Part shown: positions 35,567 through 43,781 of the stretch, one piece after another | Layout of the letters: the number at the start of each line of letters is the position of its first letter | Position numbering within the stretch: position 1 is the stretch's first letter | Assembly: GCA_002390675.1 (NCBI GenBank) | Contig: DGPZ01000143.1 | Span: 1-64,000, forward strand | Length of the DNA stretch: 64,000 bases | Origin: Deltaproteobacteria bacterium UBA4427 | GTDB taxonomy: Bacteria; Myxococcota_A; UBA9160; UBA4427 | Reading direction: 5' to 3' | Notes under the pieces: model-generated | Seen by the model: only the letters and a program-made list of their open reading frames with translations | Databases searched by the model: none | Told to the model about the DNA's origin: nothing | Program-made: the position numbers and the translations under genes

Positions 35567-36757
35567 TCAATCAAGGCCGTAGAGCTTCGCCGCATTACTG
35601 TGCAGAACCTTCTCAACCTTGGTCTCGTCGAGATCGCCCATGACACGATTCACGTAGTCACGGGGATGCTGAGCCAGGCCATTGACCGGCCCAGGATGCA
35701 TGCAGGTCGGGTGCGGGAAATCCGTCTCCCAGCAAAGGTTGTCCGCGACGAGATCAATCGTCGATCGCAGAGCCTCGTTCTCGAACCAGAAGCACGCGTA
35801 GATCTGGCGCCTGAAATACTCGCTCGGAAGCAAGTCATATTCCGGGTGGTCCTTTGTGACCTGCCCATTCGACCACTGCCAGTCGGCTGCTTCAAGGAAT
35901 GCCGGCAACCACCCCACGCCACTCTCCACGGAGACGAGGTCCAGGTCCGGGAAGCGATGACAAACGCCGCCGAAGATTAGGTCGGCGATGGAGCTCATGT
36001 TCTGCATGAATATAGTGGAGGACACCCGGGAGAACGCCGCTCGGGGGCCGAGTTCGCAGGGATCGGAAACAATATCCGAAAGGTCACCCGCTCCGATGTG
36101 GAAGCTGATCGGAAGACCGGTCTCCTGAACCGCGGACCAGAAGGGATCCCAGTGCGCATGCGCGAGCCGCGGTTCACCGAAGGCCGCTGGATCAGAACAA
36201 GCAAGGATCGACTTGTGTCCCATCTCGGCGGCCCGGTAGACCTCCTTAACAGACTCTTCGACGCTCCAGAACGGCATCGCCGCAACCGGGACTAATCGGT
36301 CCGCGTCTTCGGAGCACCACTCGACGAGGAAGTCGTTGTAGGCACGAACGCATTCGAGCATGAGTTCGGGTTCTTCAAGCTTGAGGAAGCCGCCCGACCC
36401 AAAGCCGCCGACGTTCGGGTAAAGCACTGCGGCCCAGATTCCCTCTTCGTCCATGTACTTGAGGCGTTCCTTCGCATCGTAGGAACTCGGGGGGCTATCG
36501 GCATAGCCCATGCGGGACTCGGGATAGGAACCGTCGAAGCCGGCCGCGGTCGTGAAGCCCGGCCCGCCAATCATCTGATCGCCGATGCACCAAAGGTCCC
36601 GGCCATCTCGCTGCTGGATATGCGGAACTTTGTCGCCCCACTTCTTTGAGATGCGGGACGTCCAGACGTCCGGCGGTTCAGTGATGTGGGTATCGACGTC
36701 GATGGGCTTGCAGCGATCGAAAACGGATTCGGTCGTAGTATCGGGGGCAGCGGCCAT
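35567..36757 (-). CDS. Amidohydrolase family protein (decarboxylase-like, A)
   Basis: A 396-residue amidohydrolase-2 (ACMSD/LigW-like) protein. It starts with the metal motif 'PIDVDTHITEPPDVW' (D-x-H), has 'EEGIWAAVLYPNVGGFG', a second His in 'PISFHIGAGDLSD', and the late metal Asp in 'NLCWETDFPHPTCMHPG'. Family members hydrolyse or decarboxylate aromatic or cyclic acids with a mononuclear metal. The ATG has GGAG upstream. It is the first of a minus-strand run with the truncated DsbA-like and Rieske genes. Two paralogues occur at 37945 and 55633. Confidence 0.92.
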   Translation of the reverse strand: MAAAPDTTTESVFDRCKPIDVDTHITEPPDVWTSRISKKWGDKVPHIQQRDGRDLWCIGDQMIGGPGFTTAAGFDGSYPESRMGYADSPPSSYDAKERLKYMDEEGIWAAVLYPNVGGFGSGGFLKLEEPELMLECVRAYNDFLVEWCSEDADRLVPVAAMPFWSVEESVKEVYRAAEMGHKSILACSDPAAFGEPRLAHAHWDPFWSAVQETGLPISFHIGAGDLSDIVSDPCELGPRAAFSRVSSTIFMQNMSSIADLIFGGVCHRFPDLDLVSVESGVGWLPAFLEAADWQWSNGQVTKDHPEYDLLPSEYFRRQIYACFWFENEALRSTIDLVADNLCWETDFPHPTCMHPGPVNGLAQHPRDYVNRVMGDLDETKVEKVLHSNAAKLYGLD

Positions 36758-36983
36758 TGCTCTTATCTCCGTGTCTTGCGGTCTCTCGAATAGGGCTCCG
36801 GCCCGGTCGCCGGAGCCTTAGAGGCTAACCTTCCGAATGGTCGTTCGGCAATCAGCCAGATTGCCTCATTTCGTGACCCGATCGGCCTCCGATCGAGCCG
36901 GTCGAATGGCACACTGCAAGCCCAAAACAGATATATACTCGCACTTCGGCGCAGACCTTCCCCCGTCTAAAAGGAGCACGAGC

Positions 36984-37877
36984 ATGGCGAGCATCAAATA
37001 CGAACAATTGATGGCAGCGATTCCCGGCGGCAATGTCGACCCTCTCGATCCCGTCGATGTGGTCCGCGAAAAGATGCACGCCATCCATCCGAACTCCGCG
37101 AGCCCGGGAACTGTTGTCGAATCCGCAGACCTAGACGGCATCGACGCGAAATGGATCTACACGAGCGAGAACGCGGACTCCGATCGCATCGTCATGCACG
37201 TCCACGGCGGAGCCTTCGTTTCCACCATCATCGACCACTACCTGGACTACGGCGAACATCTCTCGCGCCACATGGAAGCGAAGGTCGTTTGCTTCCAATG
37301 GACATGGGCAGACGAAGCGCCCTACCCCCAAGCGATGCTCGACACGATGACGGCCTATCGTGCTCTGCTCGCGCAAGGCATTCATGCTGATCGCATCGTG
37401 TTAGTCGGTGACTCGTGTGGTGGCGGGATTGCGCTGTCGGCGATTGCGGCATTGCGAGATGCCGGCGATCCACTGCCCGCCGGACTCGTCGGACTCACGC
37501 CCTGGCTCGATGCGGAGCAGACAGGCGACGCAGCCATAAACCCGCGCGGCAATGATCCCTTCGTCACTGCCGCGTGGATCCGCGCGCGATACAAAGACTA
37601 CGCAGGGCCGAACGGCGACCTTAAGGATCCAGGCATATCCCCCTTTCACACGAAGCTCGCGGGCCTGCCTCCTATGTACATGTCCGTGGGACAGATCGAC
37701 ACGACCTCGGACGATTCAACGCGACTCGCGCTCCGCGCCAGCAAAGAAGGTGTCTCTGTCGTCGTCGATGTCGCCGCCGAAATGGTGCACGGCTTCGTTG
37801 GCCTTTGCGGCGCATTCCCCGAAGCCACGGAAGCGATGCAGCGCGCAGCCCACTGGGTAAAGCAGCGCGTAAAGTAA
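36984..37877 (+). CDS. Alpha/beta hydrolase, hormone-sensitive-lipase type
   Basis: A 297-residue esterase. The HSL oxyanion motif 'HVHGGAF' is at residues 72-78, the nucleophile elbow 'VLVGDSCGGGIA' places Ser144, the acid is in 'MYMSVGQIDTTSDDS' and the His in 'EMVHGFVGLCG'. It probably cleaves a carboxylic ester or lactone in the cytoplasm. Start 36984 has AAGGAG upstream; the open frame begins at 36837. It lies 67 bp before the next amidohydrolase, so the two may form an operon. Confidence 0.92.
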   Translation: MASIKYEQLMAAIPGGNVDPLDPVDVVREKMHAIHPNSASPGTVVESADLDGIDAKWIYTSENADSDRIVMHVHGGAFVSTIIDHYLDYGEHLSRHMEAKVVCFQWTWADEAPYPQAMLDTMTAYRALLAQGIHADRIVLVGDSCGGGIALSAIAALRDAGDPLPAGLVGLTPWLDAEQTGDAAINPRGNDPFVTAAWIRARYKDYAGPNGDLKDPGISPFHTKLAGLPPMYMSVGQIDTTSDDSTRLALRASKEGVSVVVDVAAEMVHGFVGLCGAFPEATEAMQRAAHWVKQRVK

Positions 37878-37944
37878 TTTTTCACCCTTCTTATCACCCC
37901 CATCGAAAGCGCTAGCGTTTCCACTTAGATAGAGGAGCCACGCC

Positions 37945-39123
37945 ATGCCCAACGAACGTACCCCCGACGACACCGTCATGATCATCAGCGCCGACTGCCA
38001 CGCCGGCGCGCAGCCCGCGACCTATCGCGAGTACCTCCCCGAGAGACTCCGATCTCGCTATGACGATTGGCAAGCGGCGCATGATGCCGAAATGGAAGCG
38101 CGCGTCGGAACCTTCTATGACCAAGAAGCCGAGGACGCGCGCAACAAGGACGAGTCGGTCCTTCGCGCGATTGAAGGCGAATGGGATCCCGCTATGCGAG
38201 TCCTGCAACTCGAAAGCGACGGCATAGCGGGCGAAATCATTTTTCCGCAACAAGCTCCCTTCGGCGGAGGCCTTCTGCAATACCGCACGAAGGTCGACCT
38301 AACGGAAAACCTTGAAGGACAGCGCGCCTACAACCGCTGGCTCGCCGACATGTGCAACGAGAATCCCGGTCGTCATGCCGGCGTTGCCATGATCACCGTC
38401 GACGACATCGATGTTGCCGTGAAGGACACGATCGCGGCTAAAGAGATGGGGCTCTGGGGCGGCGTGATGATTCCCGCTGGAACCGGCGACAATCCCTATT
38501 ACCATGACGAACGCTACGAGCCGCTCTGGGCCACGTGCGAAGATCTCGGCATGCCGATCCACACGCATTCCGGCTGGAGCCCAGACTACGGTGACGGCCC
38601 CGCCGCGACGGCCATGTTTGTCAATGAAGTCTCGTGGTACGCAAATAGACCCTTTACGTGCTTCATCTGGGCAGGAGTGTTCGAGCGCTACCCGAACCTC
38701 AAGCTCATCATGACCGAGCAGGGTTCACGCTGGATCCTCGATAAGCTCGAACAGTTCGACATGCACTACGACTCGCCACTGTTCAAGTATTTCGGCCAAG
38801 GCCTCTCCATGCGGCCCTCGGACTACTACAAGCGGCAGGTCTTCTTTGGCGCGTCGATGCTCTCACCCCGAGACTGCGCACTCCGCTACGAAATCGGCGT
38901 CGACAAACTCATGTGGGGCTCCGACTACCCCCACCTTGAAGGCACGTGGCCGCACACAATGGAATCGCTCAATGCGACCTTTGGCCAAGTTGAGAGCGAC
39001 GACGAGGTTCGCGACATCCTCGGCCTGAACGCCGCTGAGGTCTTTGGCTTTGACGTCGAAGCCCTGAATAAGGTTGCAGATCGCGTGGGGCCTTCGTTGG
39101 ATGAGGTGCGCGGGAAGGCTTAG
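37945..39123 (+). CDS. Amidohydrolase family protein (B)
   Basis: A 392-residue amidohydrolase-2 family protein. The N-terminal metal motif is 'MIISADCHAGAQPATY' (D-x-H), followed by 'IAGEIIFPQQAPFGG', the His-rich strand 'MPIHTHSGWSPDYG', 'IMTEQGSRWILDKLE', and the late 'LMWGSDYPHLEGTWPHT' with the metal Asp. The family acts on cyclic or aromatic acids by hydrolysis or decarboxylation. The ATG has GAGGAG upstream. It is followed by a strong intrinsic terminator (39153-39198), so the hydrolase-amidohydrolase pair ends here. Confidence 0.92.
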   Translation: MPNERTPDDTVMIISADCHAGAQPATYREYLPERLRSRYDDWQAAHDAEMEARVGTFYDQEAEDARNKDESVLRAIEGEWDPAMRVLQLESDGIAGEIIFPQQAPFGGGLLQYRTKVDLTENLEGQRAYNRWLADMCNENPGRHAGVAMITVDDIDVAVKDTIAAKEMGLWGGVMIPAGTGDNPYYHDERYEPLWATCEDLGMPIHTHSGWSPDYGDGPAATAMFVNEVSWYANRPFTCFIWAGVFERYPNLKLIMTEQGSRWILDKLEQFDMHYDSPLFKYFGQGLSMRPSDYYKRQVFFGASMLSPRDCALRYEIGVDKLMWGSDYPHLEGTWPHTMESLNATFGQVESDDEVRDILGLNAAEVFGFDVEALNKVADRVGPSLDEVRGKA

Positions 39124-39152
39124 GCCGCGCCTCAAGACTCGGGTATTGGCCC

Positions 39153-39198
39153 AAAAAAGCGCCGGAAGCCATCATGGCTCCCGGCGCTTTCTGTTTTT
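39153..39198. terminator. Bidirectional intrinsic terminator
   Basis: A 10-bp stem AAAGCGCCGG / CCGGCGCTTT (39156-39165 and 39181-39190) is extended, after one mismatch, by AGCC/GGCT around the loop ATCAT. Five T follow on the plus strand (39194-39198), and six A precede it (39153-39158), giving a T run on the minus strand. It can end the amidohydrolase transcript (plus) and the remnant at 39197-39484 (minus). Confidence 0.85.
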
Positions 39199-39484
39199 AA
39201 GCCAAGCGCCGGGCTGCGGGCTCAGCTTTCAAGCGCGCCCAGGTCAAGCTCCCGACGAGCCCCTTTCCCAATCCGAAGACCAGCGCGGCACTCAGCTCCG
39301 GAACTGGGTTCGCAATCACCTGCTCCTAGTTGTTCGAGAGATCGACGATCAAAGAACCGCCGGGCGACAGCCGTCCAAAGTTCGCGGAGATCGCGTCAAA
39401 GATCTCGCGAGCACCCAACGGAGAGAGGAACGCTGCAGCGGTCGGGCACAGGATGGTTATAGGTCGGGAATTACGATTTCCCAT
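39197..39484 (-). pseudogene. PEP-CTERM-like gene remnant
   Basis: On the minus strand one frame runs from ATG 39484 to stop 39197-39199 with a single internal TAG at 39326-39328. After the TAG it reads 'EQVIANPVPELSAALVFGLG' and ends 'TWARLKAEPAARRLA': a P-E-x tripartite tail like a PEP-CTERM signal with its third residue changed, a hydrophobic stretch and a basic end. Before the TAG it reads '...REIFDAISANFGRLSPGGSL'. The terminator lies directly after the stop. This looks like a decayed PEP-CTERM gene, but it is short and could be chance. It fills most of the 392-bp gap 39124-39515. Confidence 0.4.
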
Positions 39485-39515
39485 GAAACGTCAGAAGCAT
39501 CCGCGATTGAGTCGC

Positions 39516-40313
39516 CTATACGTTCCGAGCTTCGATTGCTGACCGGAATGCCTCAGGCATATCACCCGCCATATCTCCACCGTCGACCAGAAACTCAGCT
39601 CCCGTCGAGTAGGAGCTTTTCTCCGAAGCGAGGAATAGCACGAGCTGCGCGACTTCCTCGGGCTGGCCGATACGTGCGAGCGGAAACGTAAAATTCCCCT
39701 CGCTGGCCTCCGCTTCCTGATCTCCGGCCTCCATGGATGCGACCATCGGCGTCTCGACGCCTCCTGGATGCACGGAGTTCACGCGAATATTCGAAGAACC
39801 CAACTCGATCGCCGCGACCTTAGTCATCCCGCGCACAGCGAATTTGCTTGCGGTGTAGGCGAGCGCTCCGCCAATTCCGCGCAGGCCAGCCATCGAAGAA
39901 ATATTGACGATCGAACCGCCACCCGCGCGCCGCATCGCGGCAACGACGCTCTTCATCCCGAGAAAGACGCCGATCTGGTTAATCCGAATCACGAATTCGT
40001 AGTCGGCGAGCTCCGTGTCTTCAAGCAGCCCGAACCGAAGTACGCCGGCGTTATTCACGAGAACGTCGAGGCGACCGAAACGAGCCTCTGTCTCCGCCAC
40101 GACAGATTGCCAATCGGATTCTTGTGTCACATCGAGATGCACATAATGCGCCGAATCACCGATCGCCGCCGCCGTTTCCTTCCCTTCGTCGTCGAGGACA
40201 TCGCCAATCACGACGCGCCCCCCTTCCGCAACAAAGAGTCGAGCCTCTGCCGCGCCCATGCCGCGAGCGCCACCCGAAATCAAGGCAACTTTACCTTCGA
40301 GATCCCCAGCCAT
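39516..40313 (-). CDS. SDR-family oxidoreductase (D)
   Basis: A 265-residue classical SDR: cofactor loop 'ISGGARGMGAAEARLFVAEG', Asp after the second strand ('VIGDVLDDEG', NAD preference), 'DVLVNNAGVLRFG', 'VNISSMAGLRGIGG' and the catalytic 'YTASKFAVRGMTKVAAIEL'. The ATG has AGGAG upstream. The motif pattern is that of 3-alpha/20-beta-hydroxysteroid dehydrogenase-type SDRs, but the substrate is not fixed by this. It is downstream of the phosphotransferase gene on the same strand (80 bp). Confidence 0.92.
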   Translation of the reverse strand: MAGDLEGKVALISGGARGMGAAEARLFVAEGGRVVIGDVLDDEGKETAAAIGDSAHYVHLDVTQESDWQSVVAETEARFGRLDVLVNNAGVLRFGLLEDTELADYEFVIRINQIGVFLGMKSVVAAMRRAGGGSIVNISSMAGLRGIGGALAYTASKFAVRGMTKVAAIELGSSNIRVNSVHPGGVETPMVASMEAGDQEAEASEGNFTFPLARIGQPEEVAQLVLFLASEKSSYSTGAEFLVDGGDMAGDMPEAFRSAIEARNV

Positions 40314-40393
40314 TCCTCACTCCTACCGCCACGCGCGCCAAGCTCATCAGGCAAGCACACTGGCTCAACGCAGTTGATCACCGAGAAGGTCGG

Positions 40394-41518
40394 TTAGCCG
40401 ACCTTCACACCTTGCCGCGCAAGCAAACCTGCGAGCGCATCCGTCGTCCCGTTAGCGATCGACATATTGGCTTCCGCGGGAACGATCCCTGCTCCCGTCA
40501 GTCGATCCCCAAGCTTGATCATGATCGCGTCAAAACGCATCGTCGCGAAGATTTCCCACCAATCAATGGTGTCCGCGACCTTTCGCCCGGAGCGGGCTTC
40601 CCAGATAGCCACCTGTTCCTCGCGTGTTGGAAAGCCGGCCAACCGTTCGACGCCGAAATCGTCGTAGGACATTCTGTCGAACATCACGAACCAGCCTATA
40701 TCCGCCTCTGGCGGACAAAGCGAAACGGCTTCCCAGTCACAAACCGATGCACAACGGTAATCCTGCCAGATGATATTCCCGAGTCGGCTATCGCCCCAAC
40801 TAATGCCCATCGGACAATTAGGCGCGTTCGCATCCAGCCAGTCGAGACTCGACATGATCACGGCATGTTCACGCTCTCCTAAATGCGACGTGCAGTAGTT
40901 ACGGTAGAGCTCAAGCTGGTCAGCCAGGGTCGGATCGCCTTTACCTTTTACGTCGAGCCAATCGAGTCCAAGCGTCTTCCAATCGAGTCGCGATAGATCC
41001 CCCATCGTCTCGCACGCATCGCGTACCATTCGCTCACGATCCGCAGGCTTTGCCTGATCAACGAGAAATCCCTCTTGGGTGTATCGCGGCACGTCCGCCG
41101 GAATTAGGCCCTCAATAAACTCCATCACGAAGAAGGGCTGCCCAAGAACGGTTGAATCTTGCTCAAAGGGAAACATCTCGGGGATCGGTGCGACGCCAGA
41201 TTCGCGAACTGCGGACATGATCTTATGTTGGACTTCGCAAGAAATAGCGCAGGCATCGGTCTGTTCCGGGAAAAGTCCGCCGTCTGCTGGCTCGATCCGA
41301 GCTACCCATTTGCGCGTGGTTTTCTGGCCGGCTTCTGAACTCGTAGTGGAGAAAAAAACCGTCTCGTTTGAAAAGCCTGTTGCCCGCGGCATATCAACGT
41401 CGTGGACGTGCACCCCATCTGCCGAAGGCAGTTGTTTAGTCATCCATCCGTTGAGTGCTTCGCGATATATTTCTGGGTCGGCCACCGCTTTTTGCGGAGG
41501 CGAATCTTCTTCTGCCAT
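40394..41518 (-). CDS. Phosphotransferase family protein (APH/ACAD10-like)
   Basis: A 374-residue protein with an aminoglycoside-phosphotransferase-like kinase fold. The catalytic loop is 'GISWGDSRLGNIIWQDYR', with the family's H-G-D replaced by W-G-D, and the metal-binding 'SVCDWEAVSLCPPEADIGW' follows. Related proteins fused to or beside acyl-CoA dehydrogenases phosphorylate hydroxyacyl-CoA; that role would suit this catabolic setting, but no such dehydrogenase is present in the window. The ATG has GAGGAG upstream. It probably heads an operon with SDR D. Confidence 0.88.
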   Translation of the reverse strand: MAEEDSPPQKAVADPEIYREALNGWMTKQLPSADGVHVHDVDMPRATGFSNETVFFSTTSSEAGQKTTRKWVARIEPADGGLFPEQTDACAISCEVQHKIMSAVRESGVAPIPEMFPFEQDSTVLGQPFFVMEFIEGLIPADVPRYTQEGFLVDQAKPADRERMVRDACETMGDLSRLDWKTLGLDWLDVKGKGDPTLADQLELYRNYCTSHLGEREHAVIMSSLDWLDANAPNCPMGISWGDSRLGNIIWQDYRCASVCDWEAVSLCPPEADIGWFVMFDRMSYDDFGVERLAGFPTREEQVAIWEARSGRKVADTIDWWEIFATMRFDAIMIKLGDRLTGAGIVPAEANMSIANGTTDALAGLLARQGVKVG

Positions 41519-41604
41519 TCGTAAAACTCCTCTTTTCGGACGCTCGACGCTAGCACGCAGATCTGGCTAGGATGCAGCAGTCACTCGGACAGGAGAAGCT
41601 CTAG

Positions 41605-42435
41605 ATGGACCTCGGACTCAAAGGCAAAAACACGATCATCACAGGCGGAAGCGGTGGCATAGGGCGAGGCCTCGTCCTGTCCTTTGCCGAAGAAGGCGCG
41701 AACGTCGTTATCGCGACGCGCGACGGCAAAAAAGGCAAAGAGGTGGCCGACGCCGCGAAGGATTTCCCCGGCGACGTCATTGTCGTGCCGACCGATGTGA
41801 CGAACGAAGATGCCGTCGAAGAGATGACCGCTAAAGCGGAATCGACCTTTGGCCCCCTCGATGTCCTCGTGAATAATGCCGGCGGAGTTTTCTACCCGAA
41901 GCCCTTTCTCGAGAAGTCCCGCGAAGACGCTGAGTGGGAAGTCAACTTAAACATTTGGGGCGTCTACAACTGTACGCGGGCAGCGGGCCGAAGCATGGTG
42001 AAGCGGAAGTCTGGCAGCATCATCAACATCACTTCTAACTCCGCGCTCTCCCCCGAAGCCGCCAACCAGGTTGCTATGTACGGCGGCACCAAGGGCTTCG
42101 TACAGTCGTTTTCGAAAGGCCTCGCCTACGAATGGGGACCCGATAACGTTCGTATAAATTGTGTGTCCCCCGGATGGATCGTTCCCCATCGCGAAGACGA
42201 TGTCGGCGAAGGCAGTTTCTGGCGTAAGTACGGCTACGACTTCTTCGGCACACCCGAGGCCATGGCCCAAGCTGCGGAATCAGGAGAAGCAAACTTCAAT
42301 GTCTCGGCTCAGCCGATCCGGCGAATTGGCCGTCCGGAAGACATTGCCGACCTCACCCTCTTCTTTGCATCGAATCGCTCCGCACACCTGACGGGCCAAC
42401 TCGTCAGCGTAAGCGGCGGCGCTTATATGCCGTAG
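41605..42435 (+). CDS. SDR-family oxidoreductase (E)
   Basis: A 276-residue SDR with 'ITGGSGGIGRGLVLSFAEEG', 'VIATRDGKKG' (basic residues after strand 2, NADP preference), 'DVLVNNAGGVFYPKP', 'INITSNSALSPEAA' and the active-site 'YGGTKGFVQSFSKGLAYEWG' (Y-x-x-x-K). A roughly 25-residue insertion containing 'REDDVGEGSFWRKYGYDFFG' precedes the C-terminal helix. The ATG has AGGAG upstream. It starts a co-directional run with sulfotransferase, DUF1214, MDR and CaiB genes, and is divergent from the phosphotransferase. Confidence 0.92.
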   Translation: MDLGLKGKNTIITGGSGGIGRGLVLSFAEEGANVVIATRDGKKGKEVADAAKDFPGDVIVVPTDVTNEDAVEEMTAKAESTFGPLDVLVNNAGGVFYPKPFLEKSREDAEWEVNLNIWGVYNCTRAAGRSMVKRKSGSIINITSNSALSPEAANQVAMYGGTKGFVQSFSKGLAYEWGPDNVRINCVSPGWIVPHREDDVGEGSFWRKYGYDFFGTPEAMAQAAESGEANFNVSAQPIRRIGRPEDIADLTLFFASNRSAHLTGQLVSVSGGAYMP

Positions 42436-42520
42436 CTCACATGCCATAGGCGATATGCCCTAAGCCTTAGACCCAAAGCCCCATCTCGAACGCCTGCGCT
42501 GAAACCGAAAGGATGAAACC

Positions 42521-43753
42521 GTGTCGATCTGGCAACCCGGACCTCGCCCCGCCTGGGTCACAGCACTCAACGAGACCTGTGACCCTGGATGGATCACGCT
42601 CGATGCCGATGCGCTCGCCGCAGAGGCCCGCGAGAAAATAGGCCTCGATGATTTCGGGGACGAACGCTTCTGGGAACCCTTCCGGATCTTCGTCGACTCT
42701 CTCAACGAAGAGCAGGCGCTCCACACTATGGGCGCGCTTCTGATTCGAGGCGACCTGGTTAACGCACTCTCGATTCGTCTTCAGCTCACTGAGGAACGGA
42801 AGCGTCATCCAGAAGTCACACAAGAAAATGTAGACCGGCCCATCTTCATCACCGGTCTCCCGCGAACCGGCACGTCGATTACGCACGAACTTCTTGCAGC
42901 CGATCCGCGACATCGCGCGCCGCAGCATTGGGAGATCCGGACGCCCTTTCCCGCACCCGAGACTGGGACGTACCGAACGGATCCGCGAATCGTCGAAGCT
43001 GATCGTCAGATCCGGCTGTGGTGCGAGATCGTGCCCGAGTACGACACGATGCACGAACTCGGCGGAGCCATTCCCGTCGAAGACGTACAGGTGATGGGCG
43101 GATCCTTCGTGTCAGACGAATGGATGGGGCGACACGTGGTCCCCGCCTACGCCGGCTGGTACAACGAGGCCGATCGAGTTCCGGGTTTCGAGTTCCACAA
43201 ACAGATGCTTCAGCACCTGCAATGGAAATGCCCCGGAGACCGTTGGGTCCTGAAATCGCCCTCTCATATGAGCCAACTCGACGCTCTCCTCGCCGTCTAT
43301 CCGGATGCACGAATCGTCTTCACCCATAGAGACCCGCTCAAGGTGCTGCCTTCCGTCGTCTCGATCCTCTATTCGACTGCCTACGTCCGTTCTGACCAGG
43401 TCGACGCGGAGGCGATGGCCAATTGGTTTACGGGCGAGACCTGCAAGATGCTCCTCGACGGAATGACGTCGCTTCGAGCGTCAGGCCGCCTCCCTGAATC
43501 GCAATGCTACGACCTTCGTTATGCGGAGCTCATGAAAGACCCGGTCGCAGCACTCGGCGGCATCTACGAACATTTTGAGATCGACTATCCCGACTCCTCC
43601 CGCGCAGCACAGCAGAGCTACATAGACAACAAGCCCCGTGGCAAACACGGTGGCCATAAATATGACTTCTCGGACACCGGACTCGATCTCGACGAAGAAC
43701 GCGAACGATTCAGCGACTACTACGCGCAGTACCAGGTTGAAAACGAAGCCTGA
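42521..43753 (+). CDS. Sulfotransferase family protein
   Basis: A 410-residue P-loop sulfotransferase. The 5'-phosphosulfate-binding loop is 'IFITGLPRTGTSITHELLA' (residues 112-119 core). The 3'-phosphate site is in 'ARIVFTHRDPLKVLPSVVSI', and 'RWVLKSPSHM' is a conserved segment of this bacterial group. It would transfer sulfate from PAPS to a hydroxyl of a small molecule in the cytoplasm. The start is GTG 42521 with AAAGGA upstream. It is second in the SDR-sulfotransferase-DUF1214-MDR-CaiB run, 28 bp before DUF1214, so sulfation of the SDR's alcohol is a reasonable hypothesis. Confidence 0.92.
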   Translation: MSIWQPGPRPAWVTALNETCDPGWITLDADALAAEAREKIGLDDFGDERFWEPFRIFVDSLNEEQALHTMGALLIRGDLVNALSIRLQLTEERKRHPEVTQENVDRPIFITGLPRTGTSITHELLAADPRHRAPQHWEIRTPFPAPETGTYRTDPRIVEADRQIRLWCEIVPEYDTMHELGGAIPVEDVQVMGGSFVSDEWMGRHVVPAYAGWYNEADRVPGFEFHKQMLQHLQWKCPGDRWVLKSPSHMSQLDALLAVYPDARIVFTHRDPLKVLPSVVSILYSTAYVRSDQVDAEAMANWFTGETCKMLLDGMTSLRASGRLPESQCYDLRYAELMKDPVAALGGIYEHFEIDYPDSSRAAQQSYIDNKPRGKHGGHKYDFSDTGLDLDEERERFSDYYAQYQVENEA

Positions 43754-43781
43754 TCTAACGCATAACAGAAATGAGGAAAGC

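Noticed and set aside
39074..39691. 205-residue plus-strand frame spanning the terminator and SDR D
   Set aside because: Runs through a strong terminator hairpin and opposite the SDR coding strand; Arg/Ser-rich noise.
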